From CAVVIO01 sp963748095 (GTDB taxonomy: Bacteria > Bacteroidota > Bacteroidia > Bacteroidales > UBA10428), in NCBI GenBank assembly GCA_963748095.1, contig CAVVIO010000026.1:95734-159733 (forward strand): a DNA stretch of 64,000 bases. The letters run 5' to 3'. Below the pieces are notes generated by a model, which saw only the letters and a program-made list of their open reading frames with translations, made no database searches and was not told where the DNA came from. Of this stretch, positions 1 to 8,936 are shown piece after piece. The position numbers and the translations under genes were made by a program. The first letter of the stretch is position 1. Each line of letters opens with the position of its first letter.

Positions 1-1430
1 ACAGCATCTTCGAACAAACCAGGCCGTTTGAACAGTGTCCATATAAGAAATTTCCAATATTCACCCCGCCCTTTGTTAACAATTCCAATAATAAAAATAG
101 ATTTAAAAAAGGCGATCAGATGGGAAAATTCCAGTTTCTTTTTCCGTGCATATAGCCTTTTATAATTCAATAAAAACTGGCGTATTCTTTTATAGTAGGG
201 TCCTGCTGTGTAAATATTATTGATTATTTTTTTATAGCCATCTATAAGATCCTGATAATTCATTTTAGGAACAAAATTCATGGACATATCCGTATTATCA
301 CCAGTTGCTTCAACTGTAAGCCTGTTTTCTGCATCGAGCCGCTCGTACAGTTTTGTGTTTTTAGGAGCATTTAACAACCCAACCATAGCAGATACAATAC
401 CACTTTGCTGGATGAAATCAATTTGCCGTTGAAACACAGAAGGGGAATCGCTGTCGAAGCCCACAATAAAACCACCGGATACCTGTATGCCGGCATTTTG
501 TATTTTTTTCACACTATCGAGCAGATCCCTGTTATTGTTCTGGACTTTTTTACATTCCTTCAGAGACATTTCATCAGGAGTTTCTATCCCGATAAAAGTT
601 GAGCTAAAACCCGATTCTGTCATCAGAGTCATTAGTTCTTCATTGTCAGCAAGGTCAACAGAGGTTTGGGTATTGAATGTAAACGGGTATTTATGTGCCT
701 GCATCCATTTTTGCATAGCAGGGAGCAGGTTGTTCTTCACTTCTTTTTTATTACCGATAAAGTTATCGTCGACAATGGAAACCGATCCGCGCCAGTTTAG
801 TGCATAAAGTGTTTCCAGTTCTTCTATTATCTGATGGGTTTTCTTCATTCTGACTTTGTGGCCCAGAAGTGAAGTGATTTCGCAAAAATCACAAGCAAAC
901 GGGCACCCACGAGTTACCTGTAAGTTCATGAATACGTAATCTTTCATCGATAACAGGTGATAATCGGGGACGGGGGTTTTTGTAAGATCAGCATATTCAT
1001 CCGTATTGTAAATTCTTTTAAGAGGATGATGTGCTTCCATATCTTTCAGAAACGGTGGTAGTGTAATCTCTGCTTCATTTAATATAAAATGGTCAATTTT
1101 GGGGTAGTTATTATACTCCTGTGTAAAGAGGGGGCCTCCTGCAACAATTTTCACATTGTGTTCTATGCATTCACTGATAACATGGTTTACCGATTCTTTT
1201 TGTATGTACATGGCGCTGATAAAAACATAATCGGCCCAGAGGATATCTTTTGTTGTCAACGAAGTGACATTCATATCAACCAGTTTTTTCTGCCAGGTTT
1301 TTGGAAGCATTGCCGATACGGTTATCAGGCCAAGAGGCGGAACAGCAGCCTTTTTGGAGATAAAACGTAATGCATGTTTGAAGCTCCAGTAAGTATCGGG
1401 ATATTTCGGATAAACAAGTAAAATATTCAT
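1..1430 (-). CDS. B12-binding radical SAM protein, partial
   Basis: This reading frame starts at an ATG at 1430 and runs off the left window edge without a stop, so the C-terminus is missing (about 476 codons visible). The N-terminal 130 residues begin MNILLVYPKYPDTYWS and look like a cobalamin-binding domain. A radical SAM core follows, with the cluster motif GCPFACDFC (C-x3-C-x2-C) near residue 178. The C-terminal part, with NAPKNTKLYERL and later basic helices, resembles the DUF4070 extension of class B radical SAM proteins. Such enzymes bind a 4Fe-4S cluster and cobalamin and often methylate unactivated carbons, but the substrate cannot be told from sequence. It stands alone next to the LytTR gene with the same orientation. 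Confidence 0.85.
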   Translation of the reverse strand, partial: MNILLVYPKYPDTYWSFKHALRFISKKAAVPPLGLITVSAMLPKTWQKKLVDMNVTSLTTKDILWADYVFISAMYIQKESVNHVISECIEHNVKIVAGGPLFTQEYNNYPKIDHFILNEAEITLPPFLKDMEAHHPLKRIYNTDEYADLTKTPVPDYHLLSMKDYVFMNLQVTRGCPFACDFCEITSLLGHKVRMKKTHQIIEELETLYALNWRGSVSIVDDNFIGNKKEVKNNLLPAMQKWMQAHKYPFTFNTQTSVDLADNEELMTLMTESGFSSTFIGIETPDEMSLKECKKVQNNNRDLLDSVKKIQNAGIQVSGGFIVGFDSDSPSVFQRQIDFIQQSGIVSAMVGLLNAPKNTKLYERLDAENRLTVEATGDNTDMSMNFVPKMNYQDLIDGYKKIINNIYTAGPYYKRIRQFLLNYKRLYARKKKLEFSHLIAFFKSIFIIGIVNKGRGEYWKFLIWTLFKRPGLFEDA

Positions 1431-1577
1431 TGTTTTGTAATTATAAACTGCACAAAGTTATATCACAGATTTACCTCTGTCGAAAAAAAGGGTTTAACAG
1501 GGGATATTCCGTGGCAAAACAATTGCTTTTGTGGTAGATATCAGAATGCCGGGGTGAATGGTATTTACCCCTGCAAC

Positions 1578-2420
1578 CTAAAGTGCTTCTTTTAACTTTA
1601 ATAAATACTGACGGGAAACAGGGATTTGTTCATCATAACCTTTTATGGCCAACCAGTGATTATTATAGTTCTTGTTAAGCTTTTCGACGTAGTGCGTGTT
1701 TACAATACATATCCTGTGGCAACGAATTAAATTGGAATAGGATTTAATTTGTTGTTCGATATTCTTCAAAGTATTCCGGATAAGTTTTTTCTTAAAATTT
1801 TCACCTTCCTTATATATAATTTCTACATAGTTATCGGCCGATTTAATCAAAACCAGATCAGCAATAAGAAGGGTCAAGTCACCGGTATTATTTTCAGATA
1901 CAAAACTGACGGATTTGTTAAGATAATTTTCCTCGTATTTTTCAACTTGTTTTTGTATGGATTTTTTTTCCTGTATGAGTGATTCATTTTGCTGTCTTAA
2001 TTCTTTTAAAGTATCATGTAACTGTAATATCACAGGTACAGCAAGACAAATGGAGACTACTCTGAACATAATATAAAAGGTGATACTTACAAATCCTACG
2101 TAATGCAAATAAAAGGCAAATGCAACCGAGTTTAGTGCAAGCATAATGAAACTGTTCATGTAAGCAGGAAAGATTGATTCATAGTTACCAGGGCCAAAGT
2201 TTTGGATCAGCCAGGGGGAAACAATTCGTACCAGGAATATGAACAGAAAAACGATACCTGCCAGTCCGGCTACGAATAATAACCTGTCGTTGAAATCAAA
2301 ATTTGAAATTGGGAATGGTTGAAAAAAAAGAACGAATAAAAACACACCAAAACAAATACTTAAAAGAAGACCAATATCTTCTTTCAGCATATAAAATAAT
2401 TCATTTAGTTTTTTATTCAT
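1578..2420 (-). CDS. Membrane-anchored LytTR-family transcription regulator
   Basis: 280 residues. The first half has about four hydrophobic membrane segments (roughly residues 17-35, 47-67, 85-107 and 112-132), then a coiled-coil stretch rich in Q, E and K (about 135-170). The C-terminal 100 residues match the LytTR DNA-binding domain: SADNYVEIIY, then RNTLKNIEQQI, then the conserved FIRCHRS-like segment written here as LIRCHRICIVN, and a terminal IPVSRQYLLKLKE. There is no receiver domain, so this is a membrane-tethered LytTR of the kind common in Bacteroidota rather than a classic response regulator. No sensor kinase is adjacent. The target is unknown. Confidence 0.85.
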   Translation of the reverse strand: MNKKLNELFYMLKEDIGLLLSICFGVFLFVLFFQPFPISNFDFNDRLLFVAGLAGIVFLFIFLVRIVSPWLIQNFGPGNYESIFPAYMNSFIMLALNSVAFAFYLHYVGFVSITFYIMFRVVSICLAVPVILQLHDTLKELRQQNESLIQEKKSIQKQVEKYEENYLNKSVSFVSENNTGDLTLLIADLVLIKSADNYVEIIYKEGENFKKKLIRNTLKNIEQQIKSYSNLIRCHRICIVNTHYVEKLNKNYNNHWLAIKGYDEQIPVSRQYLLKLKEAL

Positions 2421-2717
2421 TCTTGAAATCCGGCTCGGTTTACCATATTTTAACTACTCAAAGTTACAAGTTTTTTTCATTATGATTCTACTTAGGCTTA
2501 TGAACGATAACTGATAAATTGATATATACTTATAATTCAGGGTGAATCTTCACTGCGTTTATATTAAATATACAAATAATTAAATATTGCTACTTATTAG
2601 TTTTTTTATTTTATAGGGGATTATCCTTTCCGGAAGTTAATAATAATTTTCGAAATTCCATTTGCAATACGCACATAATTAGCATTATACGAAAAATAAC
2701 TGTTAAAAACGTTAAAT
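2421..2717. other. Divergent intergenic region
   Basis: AT-rich spacer between the LytTR gene (minus) and the first BlaI cassette (plus). I see no open reading frame with coding character here; the regulatory signals are concentrated at its right end and are listed separately. Confidence 0.5.
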
Positions 2718-2753
2718 AACTGTATAAATAGTTGTTAAACTGCAATTGTAGTT
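2718..2753 (+). promoter_or_regulatory. Paired BlaI-type operators
   Basis: Two 16-bp dyads sit 20 bp apart. The first is AACTGTATAAATAGTT at 2718-2733 and the second AACTGCAATTGTAGTT at 2738-2753; the second matches its own reverse complement at 14 of 16 positions. They end one base before the -7 box, so a bound dimer would block RNA polymerase. BlaI/MecI repressors bind dyads of the ACTACA/TGTAGT kind, so autoregulation of the downstream blaI-like gene is the natural inference. A similar pair with the same 20-bp spacing precedes the second BlaI gene (14745-14780). Confidence 0.6.
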
Positions 2754-2754
2754 G

Positions 2755-2762
2755 TATATTTG
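2755..2762 (+). promoter_or_regulatory. -7 promoter box of first BlaI cassette
   Basis: TATATTTG is an exact fit to the Bacteroidota -7 consensus TAnnTTTG. It lies 31 bases before the ATG at 2794, leaving an untranslated leader of about 25 bases. A TTG at 2732-2734 lies about 20 bp upstream and could serve as the -33 element. Confidence 0.6.
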
Positions 2763-2793
2763 TTTAGTTTAATTTACAAACAAAAATGGTATT

Positions 2794-3180
2794 ATGAAAA
2801 AACTTACCAATGCAGAAGAAGAGATAATGCAGATTCTCTGGGATATTGAAAAGGGCTTTGTTAAAGATGTAATTGACAGGATGCCCGAACCTCATCCTCC
2901 ATATAATACTGTTTCAACGGTAATAAGGGTACTTGAAAAAAAAGAATTTGTTTCGCATACGCAGTATGGTAATACCTATGAGTATTTTCCGGTTGTGTCA
3001 CGAGAAGAATATGCTAAAATTCATTTTAATGGATTTCTGACAGATTATTTTAATAATTCATTTCCTAAAATGGCAGCATTCTTTGCGCGGGAGAATAATC
3101 TTTCGCTGAAAGATCTGGAGGAAATTATGCGACTTACGGAGGAGGAATTACGAAAATCAAAAACCGATAGTCATGAATAG
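2794..3180 (+). CDS. BlaI/MecI-family transcriptional repressor
   Basis: 128 residues, the usual BlaI length. The N-terminal winged helix is clear: LTNAEEEIMQILWDIEKGFV, then PPYNTVSTVIRVLEKKEFV as recognition helix and wing. The C-terminal half (about 75-128) is the dimerisation and cleavage region. In the family, the M56 membrane sensor triggers proteolysis of the repressor. The gene overlaps the downstream M56 gene by 8 bases (ATG at 3173), the same overlap seen in the second cassette at 14331-14338. Paired dyads directly upstream suggest autoregulation. Confidence 0.92.
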   Translation: MKKLTNAEEEIMQILWDIEKGFVKDVIDRMPEPHPPYNTVSTVIRVLEKKEFVSHTQYGNTYEYFPVVSREEYAKIHFNGFLTDYFNNSFPKMAAFFARENNLSLKDLEEIMRLTEEELRKSKTDSHE

Positions 3181-4723
3181 TTTTATTGAATATAGTATTA
3201 AGTCGGGAATTTCGCTGAGTGTTCTTTATCTGTTTTATTGGCTATTGATGCGAAATGACACTCATTTCAGGCTGAACCGGGCGTATTTGTTATTTTCCAT
3301 TGCTATATCTCTTGTATTACCTTTCATTCATTCTGATAAACTGCCGGCAACACCTATTAAAAATTTTTTACCACCATTAATGATTTATTTCAATGATCCG
3401 GTTACGCCTTCAGAACTAAACTCAACCAGTCCATCGATTCCTGCAATAAATACATTGAAAATCCTTTTCATAATTTATATCTCGGGTATGTTTGTAGTAT
3501 TTGCCAGACTGATTTACCAGGCTATTTACCTTCAGGCTGTTTCACGGTTATCGGACAAACAAAGAAAAAAAGGGTTTACCATCATTTCCATGAGTACAGA
3601 TATGATGCCCTTTTCCTATTTCAGGAAGATATACCTGCCCATCCGGAAAATTGATAACGATTCTATGGATAGCATCATTGCACATGAGAAATCACACCTA
3701 ATGCAGCACCATTACGCAGACCTGTTTATTATTGAAATGTTAGCCATATTTCAGTGGTTTAATCCAGTCGTATGGTTGTATGAAAAATCATTAAAAGAAA
3801 TTCATGAATACCTTGCTGATGAGGCTGTGTTGAGTACAGGTGAAAATCAGGGAAAATACCAGGCCATCCTTGTTAATCAGGTATTGGGTGGACCTGTTTT
3901 TGTTTTTACAAATCAATTTAATCAATCTTTAATTAAAAAACGAATTGTCATGATGAACAGATTAAAAACTTCAAAATTGGCGCAACTCAAAGCTTTGTTT
4001 GTTGTGCCTGTAATTGCCACACTATTAGTGGCATTTGCAAACCCGCGAACCATTGCGCAAGTTACGCCCGTTGGGAAACAAATAACTGTAACCGGCCATG
4101 TAACAGAAAAAGCAACCGGTGAAGATATACCTGGCAGTGCAGTTATTGTTAAAGGGACGACTTTAGGTACCCTTACCGATATTCATGGTAATTATACCAT
4201 AAATGTACCTGATAAAGATGCGGTTCTTGTATATTCCTTTGTAGGATTTAAAACACAGGAAATTCCGGTTGGGACCAATACAAAAATTAATGTTGAATTC
4301 GAGGGTGATGCTCTTGCATTGGATTTTTCAGGAGGGAATAAATTAAACGTTCGTAAGGATGATGACTTAAAAACGGTACAGAAAAACGATCATGCCGGAG
4401 GTAAAGAGGAAATGTATACCATTGTGGAGGATAATCCCAGTTATCCCGGTGGTACCGAGGCATTACACAAGTTTCTCATGACAAACCTGAAATATCCTGA
4501 AACAGCAAAAAAGGATGGGATAGAAGGTACGGTACTGGTTCAATATGTTATCGACCATGATGGAAAAGTAAAGCAGGCAAAAGTTTTGCGCGGTGTATCA
4601 CCTGAACTTGATCAGGAAGCTTTACGGCTTACCAACATGATCAAAGGATGGAAACCGGGCAGGCAGAATGGTAAACCGATTAGGAGAGTGGTTACTATGC
4701 CAATAAAGTTTTCATTAAATTAA
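3173..4723 (+). CDS. M56 (BlaR1-like) sensor fused to CarboxypepD_reg-like and TonB C-terminal domains
   Basis: 516 residues. The N-terminal 300 residues are an M56 integral membrane metallopeptidase with segments at about 10-25, 36-53, 93-115 and 277-292. The zinc motif is HEKSH within IIAHEKSHLMQHHYADL, and FQWFNPVVWLYEKSLKEIHE follows as in BlaR1. From about 303 to 380 a carboxypeptidase-regulatory-like beta-sandwich appears (ITVTGHVTEKATGEDIPGSA, then GTLTDIHGNYTINVPD). From about 425 to 516 there is a TonB C-terminal domain (YPGGTEALHKFLMTNLKYPE, then GTVLVQYVIDHDGKVKQ). BlaR1 proteins usually end in a penicillin-binding sensor; here that is replaced by domains facing the periplasm that normally take part in outer-membrane contacts. 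The co-transcribed BlaI is the likely target. Confidence 0.9.
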   Translation: MNSFIEYSIKSGISLSVLYLFYWLLMRNDTHFRLNRAYLLFSIAISLVLPFIHSDKLPATPIKNFLPPLMIYFNDPVTPSELNSTSPSIPAINTLKILFIIYISGMFVVFARLIYQAIYLQAVSRLSDKQRKKGFTIISMSTDMMPFSYFRKIYLPIRKIDNDSMDSIIAHEKSHLMQHHYADLFIIEMLAIFQWFNPVVWLYEKSLKEIHEYLADEAVLSTGENQGKYQAILVNQVLGGPVFVFTNQFNQSLIKKRIVMMNRLKTSKLAQLKALFVVPVIATLLVAFANPRTIAQVTPVGKQITVTGHVTEKATGEDIPGSAVIVKGTTLGTLTDIHGNYTINVPDKDAVLVYSFVGFKTQEIPVGTNTKINVEFEGDALALDFSGGNKLNVRKDDDLKTVQKNDHAGGKEEMYTIVEDNPSYPGGTEALHKFLMTNLKYPETAKKDGIEGTVLVQYVIDHDGKVKQAKVLRGVSPELDQEALRLTNMIKGWKPGRQNGKPIRRVVTMPIKFSLN

Positions 4724-5014
4724 TACCAAATCTTTACTGATCTTTAAAAAGTTAATGTATATTTTTACATTTTTGGGCTGCTTCTTCCAGACTTTCTTAA
4801 ACCTGATCCCCATCTTACATTCTGAGACGGGGATTTGGGCGTAATTCACCAATATTACTTAATCACTATTTTCTGTTTGGTTTCATTTGCCAGAATTATA
4901 TAAAGATTTGCAGCAATATTGTTACTAATGGTTTCCTATATGTCTCGTCACCATGTACATTAAGTTTAAAATATTTTATCTTTAAATAGATGCTTCAGTT
5001 TCTGCAAAATTATC

Positions 5015-6374
5015 CTATTGAACAGCCGCTTCAGGAACTCCGGATACATCCACAACTATAACTGCATCTGTTGTATCCGGTGTATTTTCCGGTACAGATA
5101 TTTCAATGTTCCCATTGGTAATGGTATAATCCAATAAGTTGGTTGCATCACCCATCAGGTAAATTTTATTAACTGTATTCTTCAAAGACGGGATATTTAA
5201 CTTTCCGTTAGCAGGCCATTTAAATACATGCGCATACAGTTTACCCTGTTTTTTCGTATAAAAACCCCAGTCAGGTTCGGTTTTGTAGGGACTTCTGGTT
5301 GTTCCGTATATACTGTTTCCGTAAACATTCATCCAGTTTCCAAAACTGTTTAATATGGCTATTGTCTGTTCCGGAACAGTTCCGTCTCCTTTAGGCCCTA
5401 TGTTCAACAGGTAATTACCGTCACGTGATACGGTTTTCACCATTTCCTGTATAAGGCTGTCGGCTGATTTATAATTTGTATCGGCAGCATTGTATCCCCA
5501 TGAGTTGTTCATGGTACGACAGGTTTCCCATTGCCTGTCAAGCGGCGATTTGGGCACTTCATTTTCGGGACATTCGAAATCTCCCAATCCAAATCCGCGG
5601 GCTACCCTTTCGTTAACGATGATAGTAGAATCGAGTCCGGTAACATAATTATACAAATCGCTGCCATCTGCTTTTGTCCACCAGCGGGTTGGGGTAGGAG
5701 GACCCGCGTTATATGTCCAGTCACCATCGAACCATAACACTGCCGGATGGTATCTAGTGACGAGTTCTTTCAGCTGTGCTTTCATATCTCTTATATAAGC
5801 TGTCCTGGCAGAATCGGAAGCCATTGTCGAATAGGTATACCAGTCTTTGCCATGGTAAATCTGTTGGGAAGGATGATTCCAGTCGAGAATGGAATAATAC
5901 AGGCAAAATTTAATCCCTTCTGCTTCACATGAATCCTTAAGTTCCATGTAAAATATCCCGTGTTTTGAATTGTGTAAAATCAGGCAGATCGTACATTTTG
6001 GTTCCGGTAGTATCTTTGAAACTCTGCACATTTGTTTTCCACATAGAGAAGCCTTCGTGATGTTTGGCTGTAATGACCAGGTATTTCATCCCGGCTTTTT
6101 TTGCCAGTCGTGCTATTTCTCCCGCGTCGAAATTAACCGGATTGAAGTGGGATGAGACTTTTGTCTGATAATCGGATTTTGTCCAGTTTTCGATACTAAA
6201 GGCCCATTCTCCATGGCCTAAATAGGAATAAGAGCCGAAGTGGATGAACATACCAAACCGGTCGTTATACCACCAATTCAATTTTTGAGGTATTTTGTAT
6301 TGAGCATTCACCTTTATCGATATCGTAATTAATAGAAATATAGCTAAGATGAATTGAATCGTGTATTTTTTCAT
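5015..6374 (-). pseudogene. GH29 alpha-L-fucosidase, frameshifted
   Basis: Two overlapping minus-strand frames together make one GH29 fucosidase of about 453 residues. The N-terminal part (6374 to 5937) starts MKKYTIQFILAIFLL, a signal peptide, and carries the GH29 hallmarks WWYNDRFGMFIHFG and TAKHHEGFSMW. The C-terminal part, in another frame down to 5015, continues with MELKDSCEAEGIKFCLYYS and holds the nucleophile region VLWFDGDW, then the GDGTVPE segment. The break is at the A-run 5950-5953: one base too many turns KTRDIL-MELK into KTRDILHGT-stop. Such enzymes remove alpha-L-fucose from glycans in the periplasm. Since both halves are otherwise intact the lesion is recent or a sequencing error. 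The ATG at 6374 is preferred over an upstream ATG at 6413 because the signal peptide starts there. Confidence 0.85.
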
Positions 6375-6543
6375 TGTAAGATGATTAATAGTTCTGGTTC
6401 TTGTATTTATCATGAATTCTCAGGTTGTAAATTAAATAACTTTTCTTCTGGTTATGCGGTTGAAATGTTAAATATTAAGAGGGTATTTGTATATTATCAT
6501 TTTGTGATGAAGTAAAGCCGCAATAACAATGATGTTTTATCGG

Positions 6544-7137
6544 TTAATCTTTTGCATTCATTTCATTTTTGAAAATTATTTCGATCCGTTTATCTGGGAC
6601 AAGCCAGATGAAAGCCACGAGTACATAGATTCCTCCGGATATCCAGGGAGTGAAACAGGTAGAAATAATAGCTATAAGATATAAAACAGGAGATAGTTTT
6701 CCTTTGATATCTTTTCCTATTGCACGGGCAAGCAATGATTGCGGGCCTTGACTTTTTAAAATGCGGAACTGGAGAATCCAGTAAGCAACGGCTGCCATCA
6801 TCAGAACAACACCGTAAAGGGCCATGGGAACGGGAGCAAAATGATTTTCTCCTATCCAGCCTGTAACAAAAGGTACTAACGACAGCCAGAAAAGCAGATG
6901 AAGATTTGCCCATAAAATATCACCGGTTACGTATTTTACCGTGTGCATCATGTGATGGTGGTTGTTCCAGTAAATAGCCAGGTAGATAAAACTGATTATA
7001 TAACTTATAATAATTGGAATTAATGGTTTTAAATCATTAAAATTGCTGCCATGTGGGACCCTTATTTCCAGGACCATAATGGTGATAATGATGGCCAGTA
7101 CGCCATCGCTGAATGCTTCCAACCGATTTTTGTTCAT
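6544..7137 (-). CDS. TMEM175-family (DUF1211) potassium channel protein
   Basis: 197 residues with six membrane segments. The first helix contains the family signature FSDGVLAIIITIMVLEI, the FSDxxxAIxxT motif that lines the pore of bacterial TMEM175 channels. Bacterial members are about 200 residues and assemble as tetramers, conducting potassium. The gene stands alone between the fucosidase and an outer-membrane protein, with no visible regulatory partner. Confidence 0.9.
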   Translation of the reverse strand: MNKNRLEAFSDGVLAIIITIMVLEIRVPHGSNFNDLKPLIPIIISYIISFIYLAIYWNNHHHMMHTVKYVTGDILWANLHLLFWLSLVPFVTGWIGENHFAPVPMALYGVVLMMAAVAYWILQFRILKSQGPQSLLARAIGKDIKGKLSPVLYLIAIISTCFTPWISGGIYVLVAFIWLVPDKRIEIIFKNEMNAKD

Positions 7138-7409
7138 GATAATAATATAGTTAAATATAAAATTTATTAAAGGTCATTATTGCCCTGGTAATTATCAAGC
7201 AAAAAGCGCCTTATCATCATAGGGCCAAGATACTTAAAACCGGAAAGCATTGCAACTTTGATCATCTGTTAGTGAGGGATCAAATTGATATTAAATAGTC
7301 ATTCTGTCTTTCCGGTGATTGAAGATAGTAATCTGCAAAAAATAAGGCAACAGGAATAAAAATCCGTTTATCAAACGATTATCTTTAGTAAAGAATCCCT
7401 ATTTTTTAA

Positions 7410-8159
7410 TTACAAATCATATACTATTCCAAATGTTAACCCATAACTGATTAAATGTTCCCTGGTAGTTTTATCCTTATTGTTAAACATATTAATATAA
7501 TACAAATTATCCCTGATATCCGTATTTTCATTGCCAATTAAATCGTAATATATCCTGGGAAGAAAAGTAATATTCAATTTTTCTGCAAATCTGTATCCAA
7601 CGCCTAAACCAATATCGAACATCAAACCGATTTTACCGGTATGCGATTCACTATTTCTACGGTATATCATTTGTTCGTCTGTCATTCCAAATTCCTTTCT
7701 CAGGATCCATTCCACTTTGTTAGAAACCGGAAACACAACCGATGGGCCTGCACTTACCTGAAAATTTAATTTTCTGGTCGTCTCATAGATTAAATGGAAA
7801 GGGATGTAATAGTTTCTGTTTGTGTAATGATATAATTCAGATTTGAATCCTGCAGTTAATGGTGAAAACCCAGGGTCGATTATTATTTTTTCCTTAGTCG
7901 AATAACCGTTTTCAGAATAACCTATACCTGTTTCGATCTTAAATCTGTCATTGTATTTTTTACCGATCAGCAATTCAATATTAAATCCCGGCAGGTAAGT
8001 TTCATTCGAATTTCTGTAATTGCGATACAGATCTGATCCGGATTTGGTTATTAACCGGTAATTATATAAATATCCTGAACTTATCCCAAATGAAAGTTTT
8101 GATTGTGCCTGAATACTAGTCATACAAAATGTCATCAAAAGCAGGATTATAAATTTCAT
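7410..8159 (-). CDS. Outer-membrane beta-barrel protein (PorT-like)
   Basis: 249 residues. Signal peptide MKFIILLLMTFCMTSIQAQ, then alternating strands such as LSFGISSGYLYNYRL, IETGIGYSENGYS and FDIGLGVGYRFAEKLNITF, ending in a strand SYGLTFGIVYDL. The pattern fits the 8- to 10-strand outer-membrane barrel family (OMP_b-brl) common in Bacteroidota. The function is not predictable. It lies 76 bases downstream of the lipoprotein gene at 8236 and may share its transcript. Confidence 0.65.
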   Translation of the reverse strand: MKFIILLLMTFCMTSIQAQSKLSFGISSGYLYNYRLITKSGSDLYRNYRNSNETYLPGFNIELLIGKKYNDRFKIETGIGYSENGYSTKEKIIIDPGFSPLTAGFKSELYHYTNRNYYIPFHLIYETTRKLNFQVSAGPSVVFPVSNKVEWILRKEFGMTDEQMIYRRNSESHTGKIGLMFDIGLGVGYRFAEKLNITFLPRIYYDLIGNENTDIRDNLYYINMFNNKDKTTREHLISYGLTFGIVYDL

Positions 8160-8235
8160 TGACTGTGTTCTTTTATAATTGCGATTAATAGAAAATTACT
8201 CATAGTCAGAATTTCATAGACTGATTTAATTGAAA

Positions 8236-8721
8236 TTAAGGATTAGTTATTATCAGTTTTTGATCTTTCTTCAACACTTCAATAATCCGTTTGTCATTTC
8301 TATTATCGATTAATTGGTTATCGGTTCTGAAAAAGCCATATTCAATTTTTACTGTTAATTTATTCCCGGTTGTATAAGGGTCAATTATTATCCCGTAAGG
8401 AGTGACCTGGGAATAGGCAGGGAAAAATTTCCCGGTATAAACGGTCTCTCCATATACATTTAATGTGAAAGGCAGTCCTCCTGAAGGAAAGTAATACTTT
8501 TTTATCTTTTTTGCTGCATTGTCATCAATCAGAAAAGTATAGTTAGACGAGTCGTAACCGATGATTTCGGAATAATGGATTATATCAGAGATCACATCCG
8601 TATTGTTGACATTTACATAAGCCTGGTAAGAAATATTCAAAGGTTCTTCAGGTTTTTCTTTTGAACAATTATACAGATTTACTAATAGGAAAGTCAATAA
8701 CAGCTGTTTGATGATTGTCAT
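8236..8721 (-). CDS. Small lipoprotein, unknown function
   Basis: 161 residues. The N-terminus MTIIKQLLLTFLLVNLYNCS is a lipoprotein signal with the lipobox ending in Cys19, followed by KEKPEEP, a typical flexible linker. The rest is mainly beta-strand (SYQAYVNVNNTDVIS, TLNVYGETVYTGKFF). I do not recognise the family. It sits just upstream of the barrel gene on the same strand. Confidence 0.6.
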   Translation of the reverse strand: MTIIKQLLLTFLLVNLYNCSKEKPEEPLNISYQAYVNVNNTDVISDIIHYSEIIGYDSSNYTFLIDDNAAKKIKKYYFPSGGLPFTLNVYGETVYTGKFFPAYSQVTPYGIIIDPYTTGNKLTVKIEYGFFRTDNQLIDNRNDKRIIEVLKKDQKLIITNP

Positions 8722-8936
8722 GGATTCGTTTTTTACTAAAGATTCAATGCCAGGGTAAATGGTTGCGTCGTGTCACCAGATTTTATTGTAAATCGAAGAC
8801 AAAAAAGCTTACATTCCTTTTCTGAAAATAAATCGACATTTATACCTTAATTGCAATAAAATATGTTTTATCGTTATGGTATGTAGAATGCAAGACTGGT
8901 GTATGTTAAATTTATACTTTACTGCTAATTTTTAAG

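Noticed and set aside
405..1370. Plus-strand frames over the radical SAM gene
   Set aside because: The minus-strand frame carries clear B12/radical SAM motifs; these are shadows.
4805..4833. Hairpin ATCCCC/GGGGAT after the first M56 gene
   Set aside because: The 6-bp stem has a long loop and no T-run; too weak to call.
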